Shown here: positions 50,138 through 58,153 of the stretch, in pieces
How the letters are laid out: each line of letters starts with the position of its first letter
How positions within the stretch are numbered: position 1 is the stretch's first letter
Source of the DNA: Terrabacter terrigena
Lineage (GTDB): Bacteria; Actinomycetota; Actinomycetes; Actinomycetales; Dermatophilaceae
Direction of reading: 5' to 3'
DNA length: 64,000 bases
Assembly: GCF_042676085.1 (NCBI RefSeq)
Contig: NZ_JBHTKH010000004.1
Span: 248,001-312,000 of the forward strand
The notes under the pieces: model-generated
Seen by the model: the letters and a program-made list of their open reading frames with translations, nothing else
Databases searched by the model: none
Told to the model about the DNA's origin: nothing
Position numbers and translations under genes: made by a program

Positions 50138-51457
50138 ATGCCGATGGTGGCCGATCCGAGACGGGTGGCGATGATCAGCGTCCACACCTCGCCCCTCGAG
50201 CAGCCGGGCACCGGTGACGCCGGCGGACTCAACGTCTACGTCGCCGAGACCGCCAAGGAGCTCGCAGCGCGCGGCGTCGAGGTCGACATCTTCACCCGGC
50301 GCACCACGGGCGAGATGCCGGTGGAGGTCGAGCTGGTGCCCGGTGTCACCGTGCGCCACGTCACCGCCGGGCCCTACGAGGGGCTGGCCAAGGAGGACCT
50401 GCCGGGCCAGCTGTGCGCCTTCTCGGCCGGCACCATGCAGGCCGGGCTCTCCGTTCCCGAGGACCACTACGACCTCGTCCACTCGCACTACTGGCTCTCG
50501 GGCCAGGTCGGGTGGCTCGCCGCCGACCGCTGGCGCGTCGCCCTCGTCCACACGATGCACACGATGGCCCGCGTCAAGAACCTCCACCTCGCCGAGGGCG
50601 ACCGGCCCGAGCCGCGCGGCCGCGAGATCGGCGAGGTCCAGGTGGTCGAGGCGGCCGACCGCCTCATCGCCAACACCGACGACGAGGCCCGCGAGCTCGT
50701 CGAGCTGTATGCCGCCCCGCCGGCCAAGGTGTCCGTCGTCCCACCCGGCGTCGACCTGTCGACCTTCACCCCCGGCGACCGGGGGGCTGCGCGTCGCGAG
50801 CTCGGCCTGCCCGTCGAGGGCCGGCTGCTCCTCTTCGTCGGGCGCATCCAGCCGCTCAAGGCCCCCGACGTCCTGCTCCGGGTCGCCGGCGAGCTGCTGC
50901 GCCGCGACCCGTCGCGTCGCGTCGACCTCACCGTCGCCGTCCTCGGCGGCCCCAGCGGCAGTGGCCTGACCCGCCCGCACGAGCTCGAGGAGCTCGCCCG
51001 CACCCTCGGCATCGAGGACGTCGTCCGGTTCGTGCGCCCGGTCGACCGGCCCGTGCTCGCCCAGTGGTACCGCGCCGCCGACCTCGTCGTCGTGCCCAGC
51101 CACTCGGAGTCGTTCGGGCTCGTCGCCATCGAGGCCCAGGCCTGCGGCACCCCCGTCGTCGCCGCGCACGTCGGGGGGCTGCCCACCGCGGTCGGTGAGG
51201 CCGGTGTCCTCGTCGACGGCCACGGCATCCCCGACTGGACCGACGCCGTCGAGTCGCTGCTGCACGACGACACCCGCCGCCTCGAGCTCGGCGCGGCGGC
51301 CGTCCGGCACGCGGCGCAGTTCGGGTGGGCGGCCACGACGGACCGGCTGCTCGAGGTCTACCGCCAGGCGATCCGCGAGCGGGCCACCGGGTCGGCCGAG
51401 TCGCCGATCGACGAGGGCCAGAACCTCGTCGGCGTCCCGACGGCGGTCATCCCGTGA
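50138..51457 (+). CDS. mshA: D-inositol-3-phosphate glycosyltransferase
   Basis: This 439-residue GT4 enzyme starts mycothiol synthesis by joining GlcNAc to inositol-3-phosphate. Blocks are VAMISVHTSPLEQPGTGDAGGLNVYVAETAKELAARG, DLVHSHYWLSGQVGWLAADRW, LVHTMHTMARVKNLHLAEGD, VVPPGVDLSTFTPGD, LLLFVGRIQPLKAPDVLL and VVPSHSESFGLVAIEAQACGTPVVAAHVGGL with the catalytic EX7E. The stop overlaps the next start (GTGA at 51454). The order mshA, YbjN, gpm, senX3, regX3 is the same as in Mycobacterium. Confidence 0.95.
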   Translation: MPMVADPRRVAMISVHTSPLEQPGTGDAGGLNVYVAETAKELAARGVEVDIFTRRTTGEMPVEVELVPGVTVRHVTAGPYEGLAKEDLPGQLCAFSAGTMQAGLSVPEDHYDLVHSHYWLSGQVGWLAADRWRVALVHTMHTMARVKNLHLAEGDRPEPRGREIGEVQVVEAADRLIANTDDEARELVELYAAPPAKVSVVPPGVDLSTFTPGDRGAARRELGLPVEGRLLLFVGRIQPLKAPDVLLRVAGELLRRDPSRRVDLTVAVLGGPSGSGLTRPHELEELARTLGIEDVVRFVRPVDRPVLAQWYRAADLVVVPSHSESFGLVAIEAQACGTPVVAAHVGGLPTAVGEAGVLVDGHGIPDWTDAVESLLHDDTRRLELGAAAVRHAAQFGWAATTDRLLEVYRQAIRERATGSAESPIDEGQNLVGVPTAVIP

Positions 51458-51990
51458 GCGAGGCGGCGGCGGACGTCGGGGCGCTGTCGGCCGGTGCGGC
51501 CGCGGAGGCCCGCCTGACGGCATACCTGGGCTCGGTCGGGCTCGAGTGGGAGCTCGGCGGCCGCCCGGGGGAGTACGTCGTGACCCTCCCCGGCGAGAAG
51601 AAGCTGAGGACGGTCCTGTCCGTGCTGGTGCGCGACCGCACGACGAGCCTCAGCGCGTTCGTCATCCGCAACCCCGACGAGAACCACGAGGCCTTCTACC
51701 GCACGCTGCTGCGCAAGAACCTCCGGCTCCAGGGCGTCTCGTACGCCATCGACACCGACGGCGACGTCTACCTGCGCGGCGAGGTGCCGACGGTCGCGCT
51801 GGACGCCGAGCACCTCGACCAGCTCTTCGGGATCGTGCTCGGCGCGAGCGACGACGTCTTCAACGAGCTGCTGGCCCTCGGCTTCCTCGGGTCGATGAAG
51901 AAGGAGTGGGCGTGGCGCGTGTCCCGGGGCGAGTCGACGCGCAACCTCGACGCCTTCCGTCACCTGCTGGACGACGGGTCCGGCGCCTGA
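51454..51990 (+). CDS. YbjN-domain protein
   Basis: This 178-residue protein has the YbjN fold, similar to type III secretion chaperones: EARLTAYLGSVGLEWELGGRPGEYVVTLPG, TVLSVLVRDRTTSLSAFVIRNPDENHEAFYRTLLRKN, and FGIVLGASDDVFNELLALGFLGSMKKEWAW. Start GTG 51454 overlaps the mshA stop, so it is co-translated. Its partner proteins are unknown. The mycobacterial homologue occupies the same place after mshA. Confidence 0.92.
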   Translation: MSEAAADVGALSAGAAAEARLTAYLGSVGLEWELGGRPGEYVVTLPGEKKLRTVLSVLVRDRTTSLSAFVIRNPDENHEAFYRTLLRKNLRLQGVSYAIDTDGDVYLRGEVPTVALDAEHLDQLFGIVLGASDDVFNELLALGFLGSMKKEWAWRVSRGESTRNLDAFRHLLDDGSGA

Positions 51991-52014
51991 CGGGCCGTCG
52001 CTAGGCTGGCGGCC

Positions 52015-52758
52015 ATGACCTACACGCTCGTCCTCGTCCGTCATGGCGAAAGCGACTGGAACGCCAAGAACCTCTTCACCGGCTGGGTCGACGTCGACCT
52101 CACCGACAAGGGCCGCGCCGAGGGCGTCAGCGCCGGCAAGCAGCTCAAGGAGGCCGGCATCCTGCCCGACATCGTGCACACCTCGGTGCTGCGTCGGGCC
52201 ATCACCACCGCGAACCTCTCGCTCGACGCGGCCGACCGGCACTGGATCCCGGTCAAGCGCGACTGGCGCCTCAACGAGCGGCACTACGGCGCGCTGCAGG
52301 GCAAGAACAAGAAGCAGACCCTCGAGCAGTACGGCGAGGAGAGGTTCATGGAGTGGCGCCGCTCCTACGACGTGCCGCCGCCGCCCATCGACGAGGACGA
52401 CGAGTTCTCGCAGAACGGCGACCCGCGCTACGCCGGCCTCGGTCCCGCGATGCCCGCGACCGAGTGCCTCAAGGACGTCGTCGCGCGCCTCATGCCCTAC
52501 TGGGAGAACGAGATCCAGAACGACCTCGCCGACGGCCTCACCGTGATGGTCGCCGCCCACGGCAACTCGCTGCGTGCCCTGGTCAAGACCCTCGACGAGA
52601 TCTCCGACGACGACATCGCGGCCCTCAACATCCCGACGGGGATGCCGCTCGTCTACGAGCTCGACGAGCAGTTCCGTCCCGTCACGCGGGGCGGCCGCTA
52701 CCTCGACCCCGAGGCTGCCGAGGCCGCCGCCGAGGCCGTGGCAAACCAGGGCCGCTGA
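52015..52758 (+). CDS. gpmA: 2,3-bisphosphoglycerate-dependent phosphoglycerate mutase
   Basis: This 247-residue glycolytic enzyme interconverts 3- and 2-phosphoglycerate. The catalytic motif is LVLVRHGESDWNAKNLFTGW with the phosphohistidine. ERHYGALQGKNK, RRSYDVPPPP and VAAHGNSLRALVKTLD complete the active site. The length is typical of dPGM. Confidence 0.97.
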   Translation: MTYTLVLVRHGESDWNAKNLFTGWVDVDLTDKGRAEGVSAGKQLKEAGILPDIVHTSVLRRAITTANLSLDAADRHWIPVKRDWRLNERHYGALQGKNKKQTLEQYGEERFMEWRRSYDVPPPPIDEDDEFSQNGDPRYAGLGPAMPATECLKDVVARLMPYWENEIQNDLADGLTVMVAAHGNSLRALVKTLDEISDDDIAALNIPTGMPLVYELDEQFRPVTRGGRYLDPEAAEAAAEAVANQGR

Positions 52759-52786
52759 CCGGCCCCGTCCCTCCCCTGCTTCAACC

Positions 52787-52828
52787 GTCGAAAGGCCACT
52801 CCTCGCGACCGAGGGGTGGCCTTTCGAC
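52787..52828. terminator. Long hairpin after gpmA, built from the dispersed repeat
   Basis: GTCGAAAGGCCACTCCTCG (52787-52805) pairs with CGAGGGGTGGCCTTTCGAC (52810-52828) with one mismatch. Another repeat copy follows at 52848-52865. The structure lies between convergent gpmA and phoU. Confidence 0.75.
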
Positions 52829-52896
52829 TGCGCCGAGGAGGCCAGACGTGGCCTCTCGACGGTTGGGGGTGGTGCCGGTGCGGGGAGTGCCCAGGG

Positions 52897-53613
52897 TCAG
52901 GCGGGGGTGTCGTGCTCGATGGAGTCGAGCACGTCGGCGTCCTCGGCGTCCTCGTGGTCGTAGCTGACCTCGGAGTCGTACTCGCCGGTGACGAGGTAGA
53001 CGACGCGTCGCGCCACCGAGACGGCGTGGTCGGCGAAGCGCTCGTAGTAGCGGCCGACGAGCGTCAGGTCGAGGATCGAGCTGCGCGACCAGCTGGTGTT
53101 CTCGTCGAGCAGGGCGGCGAAGAGCTGGCGGTGCAGCTCGTCCATGGCGTCGTCGTCCTTGTCGAGGGCGATGGCGCCGGCGACGTCCTTGCTGGCGATG
53201 ATCGAGCCGCACTTGGCGACGATCGCCTCGGCGACCTGGCCCATCTGGAGGATGTGCGACCGCAGCTCGGGTGGCACGGCGGAGTCGGGCGTGCGCAGCC
53301 GGGCCACCTTCGCGACGTGGCGGGCGAGGTCGCCCATGCGCTCGAGGTCCGAGCTCATGTGCATGGCCGTGACGACGATGCGAAGGTCGGTCGCCACGGG
53401 CTGCTGCCGGGCGAGCAGGTCGATGGACATCTCGTCGAGCTCGATGCGGATGTCGTCGAGCTTGCGGTCGGCCTCGATGACCGACTCGGCGAGGTGGACG
53501 TCGGCGTCGAGGAGCGCCGTCGTGGCGCGGGAGATGGCGGACCCCGCGAGCCGGGTCAGCTCGACGAGCTGGTCCGAGATGGTGTCGAGGTCCTCGTGGA
53601 ACTGGTCGCGCAT
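52897..53613 (-). CDS. phoU: Phosphate signalling protein PhoU
   Basis: This 238-residue protein starts at ATG 53613. It has two PhoU three-helix bundles: QFHEDLDTISDQLVELTRLAGSAIS with ESVIEADRKLDDIRIELDE, and VAKCGSIIASKDVAGAIALDKDDDAMDELHRQLF with the metal-site motifs ERMGDLARHVAKVA and GRYYERFADHAVSVARRVV. An acidic tail of about 20 residues ends the protein. PhoU links the Pst importer to the SenX3-type kinase, and here it is divergent from senX3. Confidence 0.95.
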   Translation of the reverse strand: MRDQFHEDLDTISDQLVELTRLAGSAISRATTALLDADVHLAESVIEADRKLDDIRIELDEMSIDLLARQQPVATDLRIVVTAMHMSSDLERMGDLARHVAKVARLRTPDSAVPPELRSHILQMGQVAEAIVAKCGSIIASKDVAGAIALDKDDDAMDELHRQLFAALLDENTSWSRSSILDLTLVGRYYERFADHAVSVARRVVYLVTGEYDSEVSYDHEDAEDADVLDSIEHDTPA

Positions 53614-53786
53614 GGTCTTCCTGTCGGTTGCCGGTCGTGCCGTGGTGGCGCGGTCGTCGCGCCGTCGTGGCGCTCGTCGGGGCGCTGGTCCGGCGCTGGT
53701 CGTGTCTGGCTTCGTCCAGCCTGCCACCACGCGGGCGCGCGGGCGGCACACCGCGCGGGGAGACTCGGGCCCCCGCTGGTGCAGAG

Positions 53787-53837
53787 GTTCGCAGGGCTGC
53801 GTGAATGCGTGGGGACGCTCAGGTGAACAGTGGGTTC
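53787..53837 (-). promoter_or_regulatory. Possible PHO box between phoU and senX3
   Basis: On the minus strand, units GCGAACC, GTTCACC (53828-53822), CGTCCCC and ATTCACG are spaced 11 bp apart. One matches the PhoP/RegX3 repeat fully and two match it partly. The position between divergent phoU and senX3-regX3 fits autoregulation. Confidence 0.35.
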
Positions 53838-53883
53838 GCGCTGCGCACGACGGAGCCGCGCGTGGTCCGAGCCTGCCTGCCGG

Positions 53884-55227
53884 ATGCGTACGCTGAGTGT
53901 CGTGGACCCGACTACCGCGGCAACGCTCGGTGGCATCGCCGGCCTCGCCCTGGGCGGCCTGGCGATGGTCGCCGTACGCCTGTCGGACCGCTCCTCCGCC
54001 GCCGACGACCCGGCGCCGCCCGACCCGCCGCTGCCCCCGGGCGTGGGCGAGGTCATCGCTGTGCTGCGCTCGAGCGGCATCGTCGTCGACTCGTCCGACC
54101 GCGTCGTCAACAACTCGCCGGCCGCGGTGGCGCAGGGCCTCGTCCGCGGCCAGGAGCTCGTCCACCCCGAGCTGCTCCACCTCGCCAGGGCGGTGCGACG
54201 AGACGGCGTCATCCGTGAGGCCGAGATGGTCCTGCGCAAGGGCCTCGGCGACGGCCGCCTCGTGGTCGCCGCCCGGGTGGCGCCCCTGCGCGGTGACCAC
54301 GTCCTGCTGCTCGTCGAGGACCGTTCGAAGGCGGCCCGGGTGGAGGAGATCCGCCGCGACTTCCTCGCCAACGTCAGCCACGAGCTGAAGACCCCTGTGG
54401 GTGGCATCTCGCTGCTCGCCGAGGCCGTGCTCGACGCGCACGACGACCCCGAGGCCGTAGCGCGCTTCGCCAAGCGCATCAGCGTCGAGTCCACGCGGCT
54501 GACGCGGCTCGTCAGGGAGATCGTCGAGCTGTCGCGCCTCCAGGGCGCCGACGTCATCAAGGACCCCGCCATCATCGACGTGGGCGCCTGCGCGCGTGAC
54601 GCGGCCGAGCGCAGCCGCCTGCTCGCCGAGGAGAACCGCATCGAGCTCGCCGCGGCGATCGACGACGGGTGCGAGGTGTGGGGCGACGCCGAGCTGGTCA
54701 CGACGGCCGTCAGCAACCTCATCGGCAACGCGATCGCGTACTCCGAGAAGGGCACGCGCGTCGGCGTCAAGGTGCGCCGCAGTCGGCCCGGGGTCATCGA
54801 CGTCTCGGTCACCGACCAGGGTCTCGGCATCCCCGCCGACGAGCAGCAGCGCATCTTCGAGCGGTTCTACCGCGTCGACACCGCCCGCTCGCGGGCGACC
54901 GGGGGCACCGGGCTCGGCCTGGCGATCGTCAAGCACGTCGCCGACAACCACGGTGGCAACGTGTCGGTGTGGTCGGAGGTCGGCCGCGGGTCGACGTTCA
55001 CCATCGAGCTGCCTGCCGCCAACGCGCCGGGGGCCATCCAGCCTGCGTCCGTCCCGACCCTGTCGAGCGGGTCCGAGCAGGTCGGTCCCGAGCCGGCAGG
55101 TCCCACGCCTGCGCCGTCGCTGCACCCGCCCGGGGCGTATGCCGCCGGGCCGGCTCCCGAGGCCCCCGCACACCTGCCCCCGGCCGAGGCGCGAAGGACC
55201 GGCCCCGGTCCGACCGTCAACGCCTGA
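53884..55227 (+). CDS. senX3: Sensor histidine kinase SenX3 (phosphate starvation)
   Basis: This kinase of about 447 residues is read from ATG 53884; GTG 53902 is an alternative, and neither has a strong ribosome binding site. One transmembrane segment lies near residues 10-30 (LGGIAGLALGGLAMVAVRL). A PAS-like region follows (LRSSGIVVDSSDRVVNNSPAAVA). The phosphoacceptor helix is RRDFLANVSHELKTPVGGIS. ATP-binding boxes are AVSNLIGNAIAYSEKG, VTDQGLGIPADEQQRIFERFYR and GGTGLGLAIVKHVADNHGG. The C-terminal 70 residues are Pro-rich and disordered. It should phosphorylate RegX3, encoded 53 bp downstream. Confidence 0.93.
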   Translation: MRTLSVVDPTTAATLGGIAGLALGGLAMVAVRLSDRSSAADDPAPPDPPLPPGVGEVIAVLRSSGIVVDSSDRVVNNSPAAVAQGLVRGQELVHPELLHLARAVRRDGVIREAEMVLRKGLGDGRLVVAARVAPLRGDHVLLLVEDRSKAARVEEIRRDFLANVSHELKTPVGGISLLAEAVLDAHDDPEAVARFAKRISVESTRLTRLVREIVELSRLQGADVIKDPAIIDVGACARDAAERSRLLAEENRIELAAAIDDGCEVWGDAELVTTAVSNLIGNAIAYSEKGTRVGVKVRRSRPGVIDVSVTDQGLGIPADEQQRIFERFYRVDTARSRATGGTGLGLAIVKHVADNHGGNVSVWSEVGRGSTFTIELPAANAPGAIQPASVPTLSSGSEQVGPEPAGPTPAPSLHPPGAYAAGPAPEAPAHLPPAEARRTGPGPTVNA

Positions 55228-55280
55228 CCAGAACCCGACCCCACCCCGCCGGCCAGCCGCCCGATCCCGAGAGGCCAGTC

Positions 55281-55964
55281 TTGAGTCGCATTCTCATCGT
55301 CGAGGACGAGGTGTCGTTCTCCGACCCGCTGTCCTACCTGCTCAAGAAGGAGGGCTACGACGTCGCCGTCGCCGAGACCGGGCCCGACGGCCTGGCCGAG
55401 TTCGACAAGAACGGCGCCGACCTCGTCCTGCTCGACCTCATGCTCCCCGGGCTCTCCGGCGTCGACGTGTGCCGGGCCCTGCGCCAGCGCTCCTCGGTGC
55501 CGGTCATCATGCTGACGGCCAAGGACAGCGAGATCGACAAGGTCGTGGGGCTCGAGATCGGCGCCGACGACTACGTCACCAAGCCCTACTCGAGCCGCGA
55601 GCTGCTCGCCCGCGTCAAGGCCGTGCTGCGCCGCCTCGCCGAGCCCGAGGACCTGCTGCCCTCGACGCTCGAGTCGGGGCCGGTTCGCATGGACGTCGAG
55701 CGCCACACCGTCAGCGTCGAGGGGCGCTCCGCGTCGCTGCCGCTCAAGGAGTTCGAGCTGCTCGAGATGCTCCTGCGCAACTCGGGCCGCGTGCTCACGC
55801 GGATGCAGCTCATCGACCGGGTGTGGGGCAGCGACTACGTCGGCGACACCAAGACCCTCGACGTCCACGTCAAGCGGCTGCGCGCCAAGATCGAGCCCGA
55901 CCCGGGCAACCCGGTGCACATCGTCACGGTGCGGGGGCTCGGCTACAAGTTCGAGGCCAACTGA
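55281..55964 (+). CDS. regX3: Response regulator RegX3
   Basis: This 227-residue OmpR-type regulator is read from TTG 55281, with GAGAGG six bases upstream; no ATG or GTG is available at the right place. The receiver has ILIVEDEVSFSDPLSYLLKKEG, phosphoacceptor Asp in LVLLDLMLPGLSGVDVC, and LTAKDSEIDKVVGLEIGADDYVTKPY. The winged helix has LPLKEFELLEMLLRNSGRVLTR, RVWGSDYVGDTKTLDVHVKRLRAKIE and VTVRGLGYKFEAN. It is the likely binder of the PHO box at pstS. Confidence 0.95.
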   Translation: MSRILIVEDEVSFSDPLSYLLKKEGYDVAVAETGPDGLAEFDKNGADLVLLDLMLPGLSGVDVCRALRQRSSVPVIMLTAKDSEIDKVVGLEIGADDYVTKPYSSRELLARVKAVLRRLAEPEDLLPSTLESGPVRMDVERHTVSVEGRSASLPLKEFELLEMLLRNSGRVLTRMQLIDRVWGSDYVGDTKTLDVHVKRLRAKIEPDPGNPVHIVTVRGLGYKFEAN

Positions 55965-55988
55965 GCCGCAGTCACGCACCCCCGGACA

Positions 55989-56028
55989 CGCGAGGGGCGG
56001 CCCCCCGTGCGGTGGGCCGCCCCTCGCG
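55989..56028. terminator. Convergent terminator after regX3
   Basis: CGCGAGGGGCGGCCC (55989-56003) pairs perfectly with GGGCCGCCCCTCGCG (56014-56028) over a 10-base loop. Confidence 0.9.
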
Positions 56029-56062
56029 TACCTGCTGGCCCGTGCGTGCGGGCGCGGGTGGC

Positions 56063-56584
56063 TCAGCCGCCGGTCGGTGCCGGCGTGATGGTGGCGTAGT
56101 AGCCGGTGGCCGGCAGGACCGGCACCTTGACGACCGTCGTGCCGCCGGAGCTCGACGTGACGGTGACCGGGACGATGCCACCCGGCTTGGTCGTGACGGA
56201 GCGCAGCTGCAGCCCCTTCGTGGCGAGGTTGACCTGCTCGCGCGGGCCGAGCCGCACCTCGGAGCCGGTGGGCTGCGTGGCGGCGTTCGGGTCGGCCTGG
56301 GCAGCGATCTGGACCGTCATGTCCTGCTGGCCGAGGTTCACGGCCGAGCCGGAGACGACGACCGTGCCCTTGCCGTCGCCGATGAGCGCGAGGTCGCGCA
56401 GGGCGAGCTCGCCGACGTTGGCCGGCACACCGTCGGCCGGGACGTACTCCACGTTCGTCTGGATGGGGGAGTTGACCTGGCAGCCGGTCGTCACGGCGGC
56501 GAGGGCCACGCCGGCCAGCACCGTGGACACCCGACGGGTGGACGGGCGACGCGCGGGGGCCGGGGCGAGGAATCGACGCTTCAC
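56063..56584 (-). CDS. Lipoprotein of unknown function
   Basis: This 173-residue lipoprotein is read from GTG 56584. The N-terminus is Arg-rich, then STVLAGVALAAVTTGC forms the lipobox with Cys35. The mature part is one beta-sandwich domain (VGELALRDLALIGDGKGTVVVSGSAVN, MTVQIAAQADPNAA, VPVTVTSSSGGTTVVKVPVLP) like other small actinobacterial lipoproteins between regX3 or similar genes and carD. I assign no function. Confidence 0.82.
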   Translation of the reverse strand: MKRRFLAPAPARRPSTRRVSTVLAGVALAAVTTGCQVNSPIQTNVEYVPADGVPANVGELALRDLALIGDGKGTVVVSGSAVNLGQQDMTVQIAAQADPNAATQPTGSEVRLGPREQVNLATKGLQLRSVTTKPGGIVPVTVTSSSGGTTVVKVPVLPATGYYATITPAPTGG

Positions 56585-56835
56585 GGGCGACAGCCTACCG
56601 GCGGGCCCGTCGAGCGCATCGTGCACCCGCCGCAAGGGGCCGGGCGGAGGCCACCGCGTGTGTCCGGCAGTGGTCGTGCCCGTCGCGAGTGGCGACCCAG
56701 GGCCCGTCGGGGGGCCCTTGCGATGCACGAGAACCGGCTGTCTGTCAAGACGTCCCGCGTGACGTCCTGCGGTCGAACTGTGGCTCTGACCTGCGATGAT
56801 GCCGGATCCTGAAATCGCGATGGGCGGCGGATCGT

Positions 56836-56841
56836 GATAAT
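56836..56841 (+). promoter_or_regulatory. Probable -10 element of carD
   Basis: GATAAT in the context CGTGATAATCTGG, 30 bp upstream of the carD start, has an extended -10 TGN form (GTGATAAT). No good -35 hexamer is visible. AAAGGGGA is the ribosome binding site. Confidence 0.5.
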
Positions 56842-56870
56842 CTGGAGGTCGCGAAAGGGGAAAACAGCAG

Positions 56871-57353
56871 ATGGTTTTCAAGGTCGGCGAGACGGTCGTG
56901 TACCCCCACCACGGGGCTGCACTCATCGAAGAGATCAACACACGCACGATCAAGGGAGAGGACAAGCTCTACCTCAAGCTCAAGGTCGCTCAGGGTGACC
57001 TGACGATCGAAGTGCCAGCCGAGAACTGCGACCTCGTGGGCGTTCGTGACGTCGTGGGCCAGGAGGGTCTGGACCGCGTGTTCGAGGTGCTGCGCACCCC
57101 GCACACGGAGGAGCCGACCAACTGGTCGCGTCGCTACAAGGCGAACCTCGAGAAGCTCGCGTCCGGTGACGTCATCAAGGTTGCCGAGGTCGTGCGCGAC
57201 CTGTGGCGTCGTGACCAGGACCGCGGCCTGTCCGCGGGTGAGAAGCGGATGCTCGCCAAGGCCCGCCAGATCCTCGTGTCCGAGCTCGCGCTCGCGGAGA
57301 AGACCGACGAGGAGAAGGCCGAGACCATCCTCGACGAGGTCCTCGCGTCCTGA
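56871..57353 (+). CDS. carD: CarD-family transcription initiation factor
   Basis: This 160-residue protein binds the RNA polymerase beta subunit and stabilises open complexes. The N-terminal RNA polymerase interaction domain reads FKVGETVVYPHHGAALIEEI and DKLYLKLKVAQGDLTIEVPAENC. The C-terminal helical DNA-binding domain reads TNWSRRYKANLEKLASGDVIKVAEVVRDLWRRD, SAGEKRMLAKARQILVSELALAE and EKAETILDEVL, with the conserved Trp contacting the -10 fork. Its TGA overlaps the likely ispD start. Confidence 0.97.
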   Translation: MVFKVGETVVYPHHGAALIEEINTRTIKGEDKLYLKLKVAQGDLTIEVPAENCDLVGVRDVVGQEGLDRVFEVLRTPHTEEPTNWSRRYKANLEKLASGDVIKVAEVVRDLWRRDQDRGLSAGEKRMLAKARQILVSELALAEKTDEEKAETILDEVLAS

Positions 57354-58066
57354 GCGGCTCACACCAGACCGGAGCCGGTCGCGTCGGCGTCATCGTCGTC
57401 GCGGCCGGCTCCGGTTCACGTCTGGGGGCTGCGGTCCCCAAGGCGTTCGTGCCCCTCGCGGGGGTGCCCCTTCTCGGGCACGCCCTGCGGGGGGTTCTGT
57501 CGTGTGCGGCCGTCTCCGAGGTGGTGCTCGTCGTGCCCGCGGCCCAGGTCGACACCGCGGGGGCCATCGCCGAGGCGGTATGCCGTGAGGTCGGGGCCCG
57601 TGGCGTCGTGACGGTCGTCGTGGGCGGCGCCGAGCGCGGCGACTCCGTGGCGGCCGGCCTCGGGGCCCTGTCCGACGGGGTCGAGGTGGTGCTCGTGCAC
57701 GACGCGGCCCGCTGCCTCACGCCGGTTGCGGTGTTCGACCGGGTCGTCGCGGCCGTCGAGGCCGGGGCCGTGGCGGTCGTGCCGGGCACGCCGGTCGTCG
57801 ACACCGTCAAGCAGGTGGACCCCGACGGCGTCGTCGTCGCGACACCCGACCGCTCGACGCTGCGGGCGGTCCAGACGCCGCAGGGTTTTCGCCGCGACGT
57901 CCTTGTGCGCGCCCACGCGACGTCGAGCGACGCCACCGACGACGCCGGCCTCGTCGAGCGGCTCGGCGAGCCGGTGCTCGTGGTCGACGGCGACCCGCGC
58001 GCGCTGAAGGTGACGACCTCGGCCGACCTCGAGACCGCCGCCCGCCTCCTCGGCGTCACCTCCTGA
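57350..58066 (+). CDS. ispD: 2-C-methyl-D-erythritol 4-phosphate cytidylyltransferase
   Basis: This MEP-pathway enzyme makes CDP-methylerythritol. The essential nucleotide-binding segment GVIVVAAGSGSRLG lies upstream of any in-frame ATG, GTG or TTG; the first such start, GTG 57449, would remove it. The only candidate is CTG 57350, which overlaps the carD stop (C-TGA) and has GAGG about ten bases upstream. This gives 238 residues, the normal length. Other blocks are KAFVPLAGVPLLGHAL, VVGGAERGDSVAAGL, VLVHDAARCLTP and LRAVQTPQGFRRDVL. The SDR and ispF genes follow. Confidence 0.9.
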   Translation: MSGSHQTGAGRVGVIVVAAGSGSRLGAAVPKAFVPLAGVPLLGHALRGVLSCAAVSEVVLVVPAAQVDTAGAIAEAVCREVGARGVVTVVVGGAERGDSVAAGLGALSDGVEVVLVHDAARCLTPVAVFDRVVAAVEAGAVAVVPGTPVVDTVKQVDPDGVVVATPDRSTLRAVQTPQGFRRDVLVRAHATSSDATDDAGLVERLGEPVLVVDGDPRALKVTTSADLETAARLLGVTS

Positions 58067-58083
58067 CCCCAGCGCCCCATCCG

Positions 58084-58129
58084 GTTCGATGTATCTGCGC
58101 GGCCTCCGGGCCGCGCAGATACATCGAAC
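58084..58129. repeat. Perfect 21-bp inverted repeat with 4-base loop between ispD and the SDR gene
   Basis: Arms GTTCGATGTATCTGCGCGGC-C (58084-58104) and its exact complement (58109-58129) flank a TCCG loop. The stem is A/T-containing at its base and G/C-rich at the tip, with no T run. It may be a terminator, an RNA processing site or a dispersed hairpin repeat. Confidence 0.85.
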
Positions 58130-58153
58130 GGGGGAGCGCCTATCCTCGGCTGC

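Noticed and set aside
57449..58066. IspD starting at GTG 57449
   Set aside because: This start would delete the essential GSGSRLG nucleotide-binding segment encoded upstream in the same frame.
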